Source of the DNA: CALBPI01 sp039033995
GTDB lineage: Bacteria; Pseudomonadota; Gammaproteobacteria; Steroidobacterales; Woeseiaceae
Length of the DNA stretch: 64,000 nucleotides
NCBI GenBank assembly: GCA_039033995.1
Contig: JBCCBP010000001.1
Location: 248,001-312,000, forward strand
Direction of reading: 5' to 3'
The translations under genes were made by a program, and so were the position numbers. Shown one piece after another: positions 24,910 to 34,269 of the stretch. Below the pieces are notes generated by a model. That model made no database searches and had not been told where the DNA came from. It saw only the letters and a program-made list of their open reading frames with translations. Positions within the stretch are counted from its first letter, which is position 1. Each line of letters begins with the position of its first letter.

Positions 24910-26142
24910 ATGCTGATATCTGCAAGAAGAGTCGCGACGCTCGGCGTGGCGTGTACCCTTGGGTCAATGGTGAGTCAAACGGCTTTCGGCGACGATAAAA
25001 CGTTCTCCGAAGCCATAGCAGGTGGCCAAGCCTATTTGACCTTCAACTCCCGTTACGAGTTTGTCGATCAAGACAACCCGCTCGATGAAGCATCCGCACT
25101 CACGTTGCTCACCCGGTTCGGTTACAAAACGGATAGCTGGAATAACCTCTCTGCACATGTCGAATTCGAGGACTCCCGGATTCTCTTTGGCTTCGACGAA
25201 TTCTCTGTCCCACCCACGGGCTTCAACGCCGGGGAATTTTCGGTAATCGCCGATCCCGAGACTACGGAGCTCGATCAGGCGTACTTGCAATATGCCAACA
25301 AGGAATCGGGTTTGACGGTTCGTGCTGGACGCCAGATCGTCTCTTATGATTCACAGCGCTTTGTGGGTGCTGTGCCGTGGCGTCAGGATTGGCAGACATT
25401 TGATGGTCTGCACGCGGAGTATCGCGGCATCGACAAGCTAACGGTCAAAGCCGGACACCTGTACAAGCGCAATCGTATCTTCGCGCGGGAGCGGGATCTT
25501 GACTCCAGCGACAACCTGATCGATGTCAGCTATGAAACATCAATCGGTACGCTTGGCGGTTACGCTTATCTTCTGGAAGTCGACACCGATGCGAACAACT
25601 CGCTTGATACCGTCGGCTTGCGCTTTTCCGGTAGTCGTCCCGTGGGCGAAAACGTACTGTCGTACAAACTTGAATACGCCACACAGGACGCGGAACAGGG
25701 CGCTAGCGATTTCAGCGCTGATTATGTGTTCGCTGAGGGTGCACTTAAGGTTAAGCCCGTCACGGTGAAGCTGGGTTTAGAAGTGCTCGGCACAGATGGC
25801 GGCGAATACGGCTTTGCAACACCGTTAGCGACGCTGCACAAGTTCAATGGCTGGGCTGATTTGTTCTTGGCGACACCGGCGGCAGGTCTACAGGACCGAT
25901 ATCTGACAGTGGCCGGTAAGGTCGAGAAGTTCAACTACGCTGTGATCTTCCATGACTTCGTATCGGACACCCCGGTCGGTGGTGCTGATGATCTGGGTAG
26001 CGAAGTGAATGTGTTGATCACCCGACCTATCGGTGCGCGCTATAAGTATGGCTTCAAATACGCGACCTATTCTGCGGGCAGCGAGAATTTCGCCACGGTC
26101 GATACCGAGCGCCTATGGATGTGGTTGTCCGCGAAATTCTGA
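24910..26142 (+). CDS. Outer-membrane porin, alginate-export/phosphate-porin-like
   Basis: A 410-residue beta-barrel protein with a signal peptide (cleavage after QTAFG) and a C-terminal phenylalanine (WLSAKF), the usual outer-membrane insertion signal. Repeated short amphipathic strands run throughout. LTVRAGRQIVSYDSQRFVGAVPWRQDWQTFDGL resembles the alginate-export domain. AGGAG at 24896-24900 lies nine bases before the ATG. The solute is unknown; the neighbouring sugar-related lipoprotein hints at carbohydrates only weakly. Confidence 0.8.
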   Translation: MLISARRVATLGVACTLGSMVSQTAFGDDKTFSEAIAGGQAYLTFNSRYEFVDQDNPLDEASALTLLTRFGYKTDSWNNLSAHVEFEDSRILFGFDEFSVPPTGFNAGEFSVIADPETTELDQAYLQYANKESGLTVRAGRQIVSYDSQRFVGAVPWRQDWQTFDGLHAEYRGIDKLTVKAGHLYKRNRIFARERDLDSSDNLIDVSYETSIGTLGGYAYLLEVDTDANNSLDTVGLRFSGSRPVGENVLSYKLEYATQDAEQGASDFSADYVFAEGALKVKPVTVKLGLEVLGTDGGEYGFATPLATLHKFNGWADLFLATPAAGLQDRYLTVAGKVEKFNYAVIFHDFVSDTPVGGADDLGSEVNVLITRPIGARYKYGFKYATYSAGSENFATVDTERLWMWLSAKF

Positions 26143-26225
26143 TCAAAAGCGCAAAGCAGATTAAGTCGGTTAAAGGTCTGGTAAGTCGCCGCCGCCAAAA
26201 TCGCAAGCAGGATAACCAGGCGAAT

Positions 26226-26271
26226 GTGGTGACCTCACTTCGAGCGTTCTTAGTCGGGATAAGGTCACTAC
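26226..26271. repeat. Imperfect inverted repeat between porin and lipoprotein genes
   Basis: GTGGTGACCT (26226-26235) and AGGTCACTAC (26262-26271) pair with one G-T wobble around a 26-base loop, between two convergent genes. There is no T tract. It may be a weak transcription barrier or chance. Confidence 0.3.
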
Positions 26272-26276
26272 GCAGA

Positions 26277-27179
26277 TCACTCTGTCATCAACGCTTGATG
26301 TGCCTCAGCCAATGAATCAATAGAGCGAATCTCTATATTCTTGTAGAACACTTCCGCGCCTTCTGATTGGATCTGGATCTTACCCTCGTCGAGCGGCACC
26401 ACAACGCCGTCTTTCTCGTAACGCGAGTTTTTGAGCACCATCACAACGGAGCCGTTGACGATATGCAGGCTCTGGCCTTCGAAACAGATCAGCTCAAGCA
26501 TCGTCCAATCACTTTCCGACTCATGGTTGTCACTGCGGATCACCAGCCCAGCGATGTCTTCGCCATGCCCGACTTTGAGAAACGGCTGGGTCAGACTGGC
26601 TACGGGGTTCATGATGTATTCCGGTGCGTACGCACGCACGTCCATCGCTGATGTGGCCTGACTCCAGTAGTCGCCCATGTGACCTTCCATGACCTGAAAC
26701 TCCTGCGCCTGCATCCAGCTGCGCCACCACTCCGCGCCATGGGGGCCAACCGAGTGATAGAGGATACCGCTGTCTCTTAAAAGATCTCTCCGGGGATCCC
26801 ATTTCTGCTCGCCCCACCTCACTTGTAGTCGCAGGTGGTAATTCCGGTATTGCTGTTTCGAAATCACAGCGCCGTAGATTTCGCCGGAGACGCGTAGGAC
26901 AACTTCATCCTCGACCATCATCGTGCTGAAGACGCGATCCCCTTCTGGTTGGTTGAGGCCGATCGGTGCGTCGTCGGGCTCAGTACCGTCATAACCGGGC
27001 TCAAAACGGTGGCTAAGATAGTTGTCCCATTGCGTTAGCGCGGTATCGAGTAATGATTGCCAGCGTTCTTCGTCGGGTTTGGCATCTCGTAGGGTCGTGC
27101 TGCAACCGGTGAGTGCGAACGCCGTCAGACCTATCGCCAGCTTTCGTAGGTTGTTGACGGTTTGTTCGATGGTAAGCAT
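26277..27179 (-). CDS. Lipoprotein with 3-keto-disaccharide hydrolase-like (DUF1080) domain
   Basis: A 300-residue protein with a lipobox (FALTGC), then a LamG-like sandwich typical of DUF1080: NYHLRLQVRWGEQKWDPR, DSGILYHSVGPHG, AQEFQVMEGHMGDYW and the late GKIQIQSEGAEVFYKNIEIRSI. DUF1080 members include 3-keto-disaccharide hydrolases and carbohydrate-binding proteins. It is anchored to the outer or inner membrane. It is alone and convergent with the porin gene. Confidence 0.82.
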   Translation of the reverse strand: MLTIEQTVNNLRKLAIGLTAFALTGCSTTLRDAKPDEERWQSLLDTALTQWDNYLSHRFEPGYDGTEPDDAPIGLNQPEGDRVFSTMMVEDEVVLRVSGEIYGAVISKQQYRNYHLRLQVRWGEQKWDPRRDLLRDSGILYHSVGPHGAEWWRSWMQAQEFQVMEGHMGDYWSQATSAMDVRAYAPEYIMNPVASLTQPFLKVGHGEDIAGLVIRSDNHESESDWTMLELICFEGQSLHIVNGSVVMVLKNSRYEKDGVVVPLDEGKIQIQSEGAEVFYKNIEIRSIDSLAEAHQALMTE

Positions 27180-27407
27180 CCGATGGCGAAGGTCGAGACG
27201 AGCTATCTTGTCATACCGTCGGTATCTGAAGCCAATGGGCCGTTAGCCAGGCAAGTGACGCTTCTATCAGCGACGGCACCGGGAAGATGACGACTCCAAT
27301 CGAAACCACGAAAACGTTGTCGCCGCGACGCGCCTATAAATGCAGACTTGCAATCGAGCGTAGTATGGCTTTCTATCGATTAACCACTAGCTTGCGTGAG
27401 GAAGGTC

Positions 27408-28160
27408 ATGCAGCGATTCACAGATACGTGTTGCGCATCATTTGTTGTCATCACAACAGCTCTGACGCTACTGTTGTCCGCCTGTGGCGGGGGTGGCGAG
27501 TCGACCGCGCCACCACCGGATGAGACGCAGCGCGTCATCTTTGAAGATGCTGCGGCGCTGACGCCACAACGTGAATTGATCACGATGTTGATCGAAGACA
27601 CGATGAACCTGGCAGCCGGGCAGATTCCCGTGGCGACGGTCACAGCCGTGGTCCGTGATGATGCAGCGCGTACGATTCCCGACTACGGTCTTGGCGGCTA
27701 CGCGCTGAGCCCGCAGCGGATCGAGATCGTAATCGACGCGGAGTTTCCGGATCTCGAGAACGTGTTACTGGAGCGACTGCCGTATGTCGTCGCACACGAG
27801 TTGCATCATACCGTGCGTTTGCGCGAGCCCGGGATCTACGAGAGCCTGCTCGAAGCGCTCATCTTCGAAGGCATGGCTGACCATTTCGCGGTCGAACTAC
27901 TTGGCAGTGACCTGGCTCCGTGGAGTCAGGCGTTTCCGGAATCAGAAACTGCCACATATCTCTCGCTGGCGGCGCCGCAGTTTGATCAGACATTCGATTT
28001 CGAAGCATGGTTTTTCGGTATCGGCACATCGTTGCCGCAATGGACCGGCTACACGCTCGGTTACCAAATCCTGCGAGATTACTTCGACGCCAATCCGCAG
28101 GAAAATGCCGTGACATCGATCAGTGCCCCGGCGGACCAGTTCCGGCCGTCCGGCACTTGA
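27408..28160 (+). CDS. Lipoprotein with zinc-protease-like HExxH (DUF2268-type)
   Basis: From ATG 27408 (AGGAAGG just upstream) the protein has 250 residues. The lipobox LLLSAC is followed by a glycine run. VVAHELHHTVR supplies a HExxH zinc site, and EALIFEGMADHFAVEL provides the downstream Glu-containing helix of DUF2268 predicted proteases. GYTLGYQILRDYF is also typical. It is probably a membrane-bound metallopeptidase. Its stop abuts the stop of the convergent gene through a shared TGATCA. Confidence 0.78.
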   Translation: MQRFTDTCCASFVVITTALTLLLSACGGGGESTAPPPDETQRVIFEDAAALTPQRELITMLIEDTMNLAAGQIPVATVTAVVRDDAARTIPDYGLGGYALSPQRIEIVIDAEFPDLENVLLERLPYVVAHELHHTVRLREPGIYESLLEALIFEGMADHFAVELLGSDLAPWSQAFPESETATYLSLAAPQFDQTFDFEAWFFGIGTSLPQWTGYTLGYQILRDYFDANPQENAVTSISAPADQFRPSGT

Positions 28161-28673
28161 TCAGTCGTTCGCCAGCACCAACGTCACACTATTCGTACCG
28201 CCCGCGAATAACGCCGACCGATTTTCGTCGCCACGTTCGACTGTGACGAGATTACTTTGCGCTGGCCAAAGATCGCGCAATGCGTTATGGGTGACATTCA
28301 GTGCCGTCAAATGTGCGGGGCTGGGCGTCTCGGCATAGATCCACAGATATTTGCCGTCGATTTCATGACCCACTGATGACAACGCTAGCGACTGGCCGTC
28401 TTGGTCTGCCAGCCGAAAACGCTGTCCGACGTATTCGGCAAACTGCGCGCGAGAGGATTCTGACCCGAGCAGGTCGGCGTCCGCGCCAAAAATCTCTCGA
28501 ACGGCATGCTCGGCATCGTGGATCAGAAAACGATGCATGACTTCGATGTTGCCGGTACGCGGGTTGAACAATACGCGTGTCACCGCTTCCTTACCCTGGT
28601 GTGCCACCGCGCCAGCAGCGAGCGACAAACTCACCACTGCCGCGAGGCACTGTAGTGCTCTGCGTCGATTCAC
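28161..28673 (-). CDS. DUF6702-family secreted protein
   Basis: GTG 28673 overlaps the stop of the upstream M1 peptidase gene (GTGA), so the two are probably translationally coupled. The 170-residue product has a signal peptide (cleavage near AGAVAH) and sequence of the DUF6702 type: HRFLIHDAEHAVREIFG, then ALNVTHNALRDLWPAQSNLVTV. The function of the family is not known. Pairing with an M1 peptidase suggests an accessory or substrate-handling role, which is inference. Confidence 0.7.
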   Translation of the reverse strand: MNRRRALQCLAAVVSLSLAAGAVAHQGKEAVTRVLFNPRTGNIEVMHRFLIHDAEHAVREIFGADADLLGSESSRAQFAEYVGQRFRLADQDGQSLALSSVGHEIDGKYLWIYAETPSPAHLTALNVTHNALRDLWPAQSNLVTVERGDENRSALFAGGTNSVTLVLAND

Positions 28674-31111
28674 TGCTGACAGCCGCGCGACTCGGGATCG
28701 ACCAGGCAAGGGTCGAGTTCACTCTTGCTGTCTTGCATGATGTCGCGGTACTCGAGACCCTCGCGTGGCGGCGTTTTGAATAGCTCGATGCGCGACGGCA
28801 CGATACGCCGCGGATAAAAATTATTCTCGGTGTCGACGTCAGCCGTTTCCCACAGCGGATCCACCGTGATGCTGGCGAGCTCTTTGTCCATGACCAGCAG
28901 TTTCTTGACGTGCCGCGCGTTGCGTCGCCAGATCTCCGCCGGGATGTCGTGGCGCTCGACGCTACCGTCCGCAAACGTCAGTTCCAGCAGAATCGGCATA
29001 ACGAGCCCACCGAGATTGGAAAACTCCAACACATAGTAATTGCGATCTTCCTGCACCGCCCGCTCAAGGGTGGCGCGCTCCCAATCGTCCAAGCTCGCGA
29101 GAAACTCGAGGTAGACGTTGCGCTCTTTGTTGGTGACGGTAAATCGATCGTTTTCGTCATAGAAGTCGCTGCGATCCGGATTGCGTTCCACCCAGGTTTT
29201 CAGGCCACCATCGCGATCACGCAGCACGGTGATCGATGCCGGTTTATCCGCTTCCACTGCACGACGTCGCGTCAGGTCGATATCAGGGTTCTTCGTGTCG
29301 AGACGCAGCTTCCAGATTTTATCGAGCGAGATATCGACATGGTCTGTCGTGTAGAACCAGCCGCGCCAGAACCAATCCAGATCGACTCCGGTCGCTTCTT
29401 CCATCGTGCGGAAAAAGTCGGCCGGCGTCGGCCGCCGAAAACGCCAGCGCCGCGAATACTCGCGAAATGCGAAGTCGAACAGTTCCCGACCAAGAATGGT
29501 TTCGCGCAGGATCGTCAGCGCGACGGCCGGTTTGGAATAGGCGTTCGGGCCGAGGCGCAGAACACTGTCAGACTGGGTCATGATTGGCACCTGAAAGTCT
29601 GATTTCATGTAGTCGACAATATCGCGCGGCTCGACTTTCCAGGGAATATCCGGATCCCATTCGCGACCGGCGAGAGCGTCGAGAAAACTGTTCAAGCCTT
29701 CATCCATCCAGGTCCACTGACGCTCGTCGGAGTTGACGGTCATCGGAAAATAAATATGCCCGATCTCATGAATGATGACGCCCACGAGAAACCGCTTTTC
29801 TGCCAGTGTGTAGGTGCGTGTGCCGTCGTCTTGTAAATCCGTGCGCGGCCCGTTGAAGGTGATCATTGGATATTCCATGCCACCGACAGGGCCATTGACA
29901 GACTGCGCTGTCGGATACGGATAATCGAACGAGTACCGCGAATAGACTTCCATCGTGTGAATAACAGCAGGTGTCGAGTACTTCGACCACAGCGGCTCAC
30001 CTTCCTTCGGATAGAAGCTCATCGCCATGACCAATGGCTGGACATCACCACCTTGCTCATAACCTTGTGCGTCCCAAATAAACTTCCGCGATGAAGCCCA
30101 GGCGAAATCGCGCACATTTTCCGCGGCGAATTGCCAGGTCTTGCTTTGGTTGGTGCCCGCCACCTCGTTATCCAGCGCTTCTTCGGCGGTTACGATAAAT
30201 ACGGGTTCATCCGCCGTGCGAGCGCGCTCAAGACGCTCGCGCTGTGTCTGAGTCAGTACGTCTGCACCGTTTTGCAGCTCGCCTGTGGCGGATACGATGT
30301 GATCGGCCGGTACCGTGATGTCGACGACGTAGTCACCGAACTCCAGGGTAAACTCGCCACGTCCGAGGAACTCCTTGTTTGTCCAGCCTTCATAGTCGGT
30401 GTACGCGGCGAGTCGCGGAAACCACTGGGCCAGAAGAAAAATATCGTTGCCGCCGGGACGCTTGTCGTCTGGGAAGTGTTCATAGCCCGCGCGCGCAGAT
30501 ACCGCGTTCTCCTCGACGATATTGAACGCGAAATTGAGGCTGAATTCAGTGGTCTCGCCAGATTCCAGCGGTGCGGCCAAATCGATGCGCATCAGCGTGC
30601 CGACGATCGTGTAGGCCAGCGCCTGGCCGTCCCCGTCCTTTACTGCGCTGATGTCGTAGCCAAACGCATTGTCGGCCATCGCGTGCTGACGGCGCAGTTC
30701 ATCGAGGCTCAGCTGCGGCGCGTCGCCATCGTCCAGTACTTGAGGACCACGGCGGCTGGGGTCCGCGAACGCGGCTGAGCGTTCAGCCAGCGAATCGTTG
30801 CGAAATCGATTCTGGTCGAGCTGCAACCAAAGAAAACGCAGCGTATCCGGACTGTTATTGCGGTAGGTAATTCGCTGCTGTGCGGTCAGCCTGCGTTTTG
30901 ATTCGTTGAGCCTGACATCGATGTCGTAGTTGACTTCCTGTTGCCAGTACCGATGGCCTGGCTCGCCCCCCGCCGTACGATAGACGTTGGCGGTCGGCAG
31001 CACTTCGTCGAGCTGGCGAAACTTATCGACGAACTCCCCTTTCGTTTGTTCGACACCGGCATGGGCCGAGTTGGTAGCGAGTAGGCAGAGTGCGATCAGG
31101 AATCTATTCAT
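28670..31111 (-). CDS. M1-family zinc metallopeptidase, exported
   Basis: An 813-residue protein with a signal peptide (LCLLATNSAHA). The catalytic zinc site HEIGH is near residue 447, followed about 20 residues later by WMDEGLNSF, giving HExxH-x18-E. GGMEYPMITFNGP matches the substrate-binding GGMEN-like motif with Tyr for the usual Asn. An N-terminal beta domain with the M1 saddle and a C-terminal helical part with DLDWFWRGWFYTTDHVD support the family. It likely trims peptides in the periplasm. Confidence 0.9.
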   Translation of the reverse strand: MNRFLIALCLLATNSAHAGVEQTKGEFVDKFRQLDEVLPTANVYRTAGGEPGHRYWQQEVNYDIDVRLNESKRRLTAQQRITYRNNSPDTLRFLWLQLDQNRFRNDSLAERSAAFADPSRRGPQVLDDGDAPQLSLDELRRQHAMADNAFGYDISAVKDGDGQALAYTIVGTLMRIDLAAPLESGETTEFSLNFAFNIVEENAVSARAGYEHFPDDKRPGGNDIFLLAQWFPRLAAYTDYEGWTNKEFLGRGEFTLEFGDYVVDITVPADHIVSATGELQNGADVLTQTQRERLERARTADEPVFIVTAEEALDNEVAGTNQSKTWQFAAENVRDFAWASSRKFIWDAQGYEQGGDVQPLVMAMSFYPKEGEPLWSKYSTPAVIHTMEVYSRYSFDYPYPTAQSVNGPVGGMEYPMITFNGPRTDLQDDGTRTYTLAEKRFLVGVIIHEIGHIYFPMTVNSDERQWTWMDEGLNSFLDALAGREWDPDIPWKVEPRDIVDYMKSDFQVPIMTQSDSVLRLGPNAYSKPAVALTILRETILGRELFDFAFREYSRRWRFRRPTPADFFRTMEEATGVDLDWFWRGWFYTTDHVDISLDKIWKLRLDTKNPDIDLTRRRAVEADKPASITVLRDRDGGLKTWVERNPDRSDFYDENDRFTVTNKERNVYLEFLASLDDWERATLERAVQEDRNYYVLEFSNLGGLVMPILLELTFADGSVERHDIPAEIWRRNARHVKKLLVMDKELASITVDPLWETADVDTENNFYPRRIVPSRIELFKTPPREGLEYRDIMQDSKSELDPCLVDPESRGCQQ

Positions 31112-31243
31112 GGCAATTTCTTTGTCAGACAGTGGAACACAGGGGTTTTTTTATCGTGCGCAACGGGCTTCGCAATCCGTCACGGCGTAACGGTGGTCGA
31201 AGGGCGTGCCGGAAACGACACAGTATAACAACAGGCGGTGACT

Positions 31244-31257
31244 CCGGGCCTGCCCGG
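31244..31257. repeat. Short GC palindrome upstream of the M1 peptidase gene
   Basis: CCGGGC and GCCCGG flank CT. The sequence resembles the core of the palindrome at 24275-24292. It lies in the 204-base gap between the DUF3299 and M1 peptidase genes. Confidence 0.4.
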
Positions 31258-31315
31258 TGCCGTATCGCTAATCTGTCGACGATCGAGTCACGCTGCTGCG
31301 TAAACTATTGAGCGG

Positions 31316-32215
31316 TTACTGCGGGAGGCGCTTGGCGTCATGCAGCCGATAAACGGTGCCATTGCCACGGGCAATCGTTTCGAGACGACCTTCCATCACA
31401 ACTGGTGTCCAAGAAATCTCAACACCTTCCTTGGCCAAAACCTCAACGGTTCCCGCGGGACCGCCCGGAATATCGAAATAGCAGTGCGGTGGGCTCGAGG
31501 TCAGTAGAAATCGCGATTGCTGCGCACTCGCCTCCAGTGGGGTCATGAAGCCGGAGATCTTAACGGTCTTGCCAGACTGCTCGGCTACCGTCGTGGGGAA
31601 AACAGCCACGAGGTCGTTACCGCTGTAGCTCAGTTTCGCCTGCATCAGATCAGCCCAGGCGAGCCCGTCTTCAACGCTTGGCAACTGCGGTGCCATCAAT
31701 GCCTGCAGGCTGATAATGTTGATCGCAATTGTCGTCTCAGTGTCACCGATGCGCGCGGTCATGACATCCACACCCATACTGCCCGCCGTGATGACAGTCT
31801 CCATGATGCCGTAGTCATCGGTTTCGAAATCGCCGGCGTCCTCGCCCAGAGACTCGACCGCGCTCGTCCCTTTGACATTGATCGTCGCGCTGGCATCGCG
31901 CACGGGCGTGCCGTCCTCTGTCGTGACCCGCAATGCGATAAACGCGTTGTCATTCTCCATGACGTCGATCGCCATACGACCCTGCGCGTCCATATAAGCG
32001 CCACGCACCATTGGCGTGACGACGATGCCGTCAGCTTGTGCGAAGTCGACAGACTCGGCTGACTGACTGGCGTCCGGTGCGACTACATTCAGTTCGTCAG
32101 CACTCAGTCCACCGTTCGCCGTCGTGGCTTGCTGCGCGTGCACGGTCGCGATCAGACTGATCGAAATCAGTGCAGCTAGTGGGTTGCGGATACGACGGTT
32201 GTAGCAGGTCATCAT
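31316..32215 (-). CDS. Ig-like domain plus DUF3299 secreted protein
   Basis: ATG 32215 overlaps the permease stop (ATGA). After a signal peptide (ATVHAQ) comes an Ig-like or invasin-like segment (residues about 50-160, GTPVRDASATINVKG). The C-terminal half has the DUF3299 sequence KTVKISGFMTPLEA, SSPPHCYFDIPGGPAGTVEV and GTVYRLHDAKRL. DUF3299 proteins often occur in Zur-controlled zinc-transport operons, as here. It is the last gene of the four-gene operon and is probably periplasmic. Its exact role is unknown. Confidence 0.8.
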   Translation of the reverse strand: MMTCYNRRIRNPLAALISISLIATVHAQQATTANGGLSADELNVVAPDASQSAESVDFAQADGIVVTPMVRGAYMDAQGRMAIDVMENDNAFIALRVTTEDGTPVRDASATINVKGTSAVESLGEDAGDFETDDYGIMETVITAGSMGVDVMTARIGDTETTIAINIISLQALMAPQLPSVEDGLAWADLMQAKLSYSGNDLVAVFPTTVAEQSGKTVKISGFMTPLEASAQQSRFLLTSSPPHCYFDIPGGPAGTVEVLAKEGVEISWTPVVMEGRLETIARGNGTVYRLHDAKRLPQ

Positions 32216-33567
32216 GGTGCCTCCGCCAGTGTTTTGGCGACATCGGTTCGATAGGCTTGCAGCGCCGGAACCAGTGCGGCAATGATCCCAACAATCAACA
32301 GGCTGAGCAACAGCCAAGTCTCAGCACCAAGCCAGATCACGCCGGTGAAGCTAACGCCGCGTGCGCTCTCGAGCCACGCGCCCAACAGTTCGACAGTGAT
32401 ATGTCCCGCGACAAACCCTAGGGCGACGCCAAGGGCGGTCAGTAATAGCCCTTCGAGCAATAATGCGACCAAAACCTCCCAACGCGTGGCGCCGAGGCAG
32501 CGCAACATCGCGATGTCGCCACGGCGTGAGCGCAGTGATCCGTATAGCGCCGCAAAGATCGACAACCCTGCCGAGATGATCAGCAGCCAGGCGAAGGTGC
32601 GAAGGCCGTCGAGACCGACGCCGATGAGTCCCAGCAAGCGCGTCACTTCGGTGACCGGTGACGCGGCCAGCACAGAGCCGCCGGCATTGATCTGACGCGG
32701 TAGAGACACCGCTGCTGTCGGCGATCTAAAGGTCAGCAGGACAGCGGTGACTTCTTCGTCGTAACGCAACGTGTTGACGTCGTAAGCCGCATCTCCGCTA
32801 GCATGCTCATCATCGTCGCCATGGTCGTGCTCGTCGTGGTCCTCACGGTCGTCAGCATGCGCATGTTCGCGATCATGGTCATCGTCATGCTCTTCGTCGT
32901 GATCTTCATGATCATCGTCATGTTCATCTTCATGTTCGTGATCCTGATGCCCACTGCCGTGTACGGCCCAGATGCTCTCGAGTGAGGTCAGAATCAGACG
33001 ATCAGCGACGGTGCCGGTGCGTTCGAGAACTCCTGTGATGCGATAGTCTTCGTCGGCATGCTGATGGCCACCTTCAACCAGGCCATGCGCACTCTCGAAG
33101 GTATCGCCGACACCGAAGCCCGTGGCATCCGCCACCGCGGCACCAATGACGGCTTCCAAAGAGTCGGACCACCAGCGGCCATCCGCCAGATCGGCGTCAT
33201 ATAGATTCGCAAATTCAGGCAGCGTGCCAACGATTCGAAAGCCTGTGTAGCTGTCCCCAAGCGAGATCGGAATCGCCTGATCGATACGGCGATCTTCCAT
33301 CCACTGTCTTGCGTCATTGAGTGCGATGTTTCCAGGCGCCGCATCGGCGTGATACACCGTTGCTAGCACCAATTGGACCGGGCTGCCCTGAGCGCCGAGT
33401 ACGAGATCGACGCCGCGCGCGTTCTTCGACATCGTATCGGAGAGTTGCGTGCCGACGAGCAACAACAAGACGATGCTCGCCGTGCCTAGCGCCATCAGCA
33501 ACACGTTGACCGCAGAGGTCAGTGGCGACAGGCGGAGATTCGCGATAGCAAGTCGCAACCAGCTCAT
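32212..33567 (-). CDS. FtsX-like ABC permease with a His/Asp-rich periplasmic loop
   Basis: A 451-residue MacB/FtsX-type permease. It has an N-terminal helix, a large periplasmic domain and three C-terminal helices with LRSRRGDIAMLRCLGATRWEV, typical of the family. Residues 203-255 form a striking low-complexity loop with 15 histidines, mixed with Asp and Glu, likely a metal-binding reservoir. It is coupled by ATGA overlaps to the ATPase before it and to the DUF3299 gene after it. The Zur box upstream of the operon points to zinc. Confidence 0.88.
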   Translation of the reverse strand: MSWLRLAIANLRLSPLTSAVNVLLMALGTASIVLLLLVGTQLSDTMSKNARGVDLVLGAQGSPVQLVLATVYHADAAPGNIALNDARQWMEDRRIDQAIPISLGDSYTGFRIVGTLPEFANLYDADLADGRWWSDSLEAVIGAAVADATGFGVGDTFESAHGLVEGGHQHADEDYRITGVLERTGTVADRLILTSLESIWAVHGSGHQDHEHEDEHDDDHEDHDEEHDDDHDREHAHADDREDHDEHDHGDDDEHASGDAAYDVNTLRYDEEVTAVLLTFRSPTAAVSLPRQINAGGSVLAASPVTEVTRLLGLIGVGLDGLRTFAWLLIISAGLSIFAALYGSLRSRRGDIAMLRCLGATRWEVLVALLLEGLLLTALGVALGFVAGHITVELLGAWLESARGVSFTGVIWLGAETWLLLSLLIVGIIAALVPALQAYRTDVAKTLAEAP

Positions 33568-34208
33568 TGTGCGGTTCCCAGATCAAAGTCGGCATTTAGG
33601 GTGCCGCGTATGCGCTGGTCGTGGGTAACGACCAAAAGCGCCGCGCCCGCGTCGGTGACAGCGCTGTTCAGAAGCTCGATCACCTCCTGTGCATTGCGGT
33701 CGTCAAGCGCCGACGTCGGTTCATCCGCCATCACGATGCTGGGCTTGTGCACAAGTGCCCGCGCAATCGCCGCGCGCTGCGCCTGGCCTTGGCTGAGCTC
33801 AGATGGTTTGTGGTCTGCGACCGCCGCAATATCGAGCCGCTTCAAGAGGTGCTGGTAACGCTCAGGCTCGATCGCACGACGCGACAACTTGCCCGCAAGG
33901 CGCAGGTTGTCGATAACGCTCAAGCCACGCAGCAAACGGAATTGCTGCAGGACGATACCGAGATTGCCGCCACGGAAACGATCCAGTTCGGTGTCACTGA
34001 GCGCAGCGAGTGGTTGCCCCAGCAAAGCAATCTGACCACTGTCGGGTCGCAACAGCCCGGCCAGCAGGTTAAGGAAGCTCGTTTTGCCGCATCCGGACGG
34101 GCCTATCGCAGCGACGCTTTGCCCTTGCTCCAGTCGGAACGCCTCGATATCGACGATGGGCTTGTCGGTGTAACCGAACCTCAATTGTTCAACGGTAATG
34201 GCAGTCAT
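33564..34208 (-). CDS. LolD/MacB-type ABC ATPase of the zinc-linked operon
   Basis: A 214-residue ATPase. Walker A GPSGCGKTS, signature LSQGQAQRAAIARAL, and Walker B IVMADEPTSALD are complete. Its closest look is to the LolD/MacB group that drives FtsX-like permeases, and the permease gene follows with a four-base overlap. Together they form a mechanotransmission-type exporter or extractor, not a classical importer. Confidence 0.9.
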   Translation of the reverse strand: MTAITVEQLRFGYTDKPIVDIEAFRLEQGQSVAAIGPSGCGKTSFLNLLAGLLRPDSGQIALLGQPLAALSDTELDRFRGGNLGIVLQQFRLLRGLSVIDNLRLAGKLSRRAIEPERYQHLLKRLDIAAVADHKPSELSQGQAQRAAIARALVHKPSIVMADEPTSALDDRNAQEVIELLNSAVTDAGAALLVVTHDQRIRGTLNADFDLGTAQ

Positions 34209-34269
34209 TGTGTTCTGATTTGGTGGTCTTCGCTCGAATCAAGCGCGCGGGCGCAACTACCCGTATAGC

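Noticed and set aside
28910..30778. Plus-strand frames of 215-230 codons opposite the M1 peptidase
   Set aside because: No recognisable domains, and they lie fully within a well-supported gene.
32803..32985. Short hydrophobic plus-strand frame (VVLVVVL-like)
   Set aside because: It is the complement of the His/Asp-rich permease loop.
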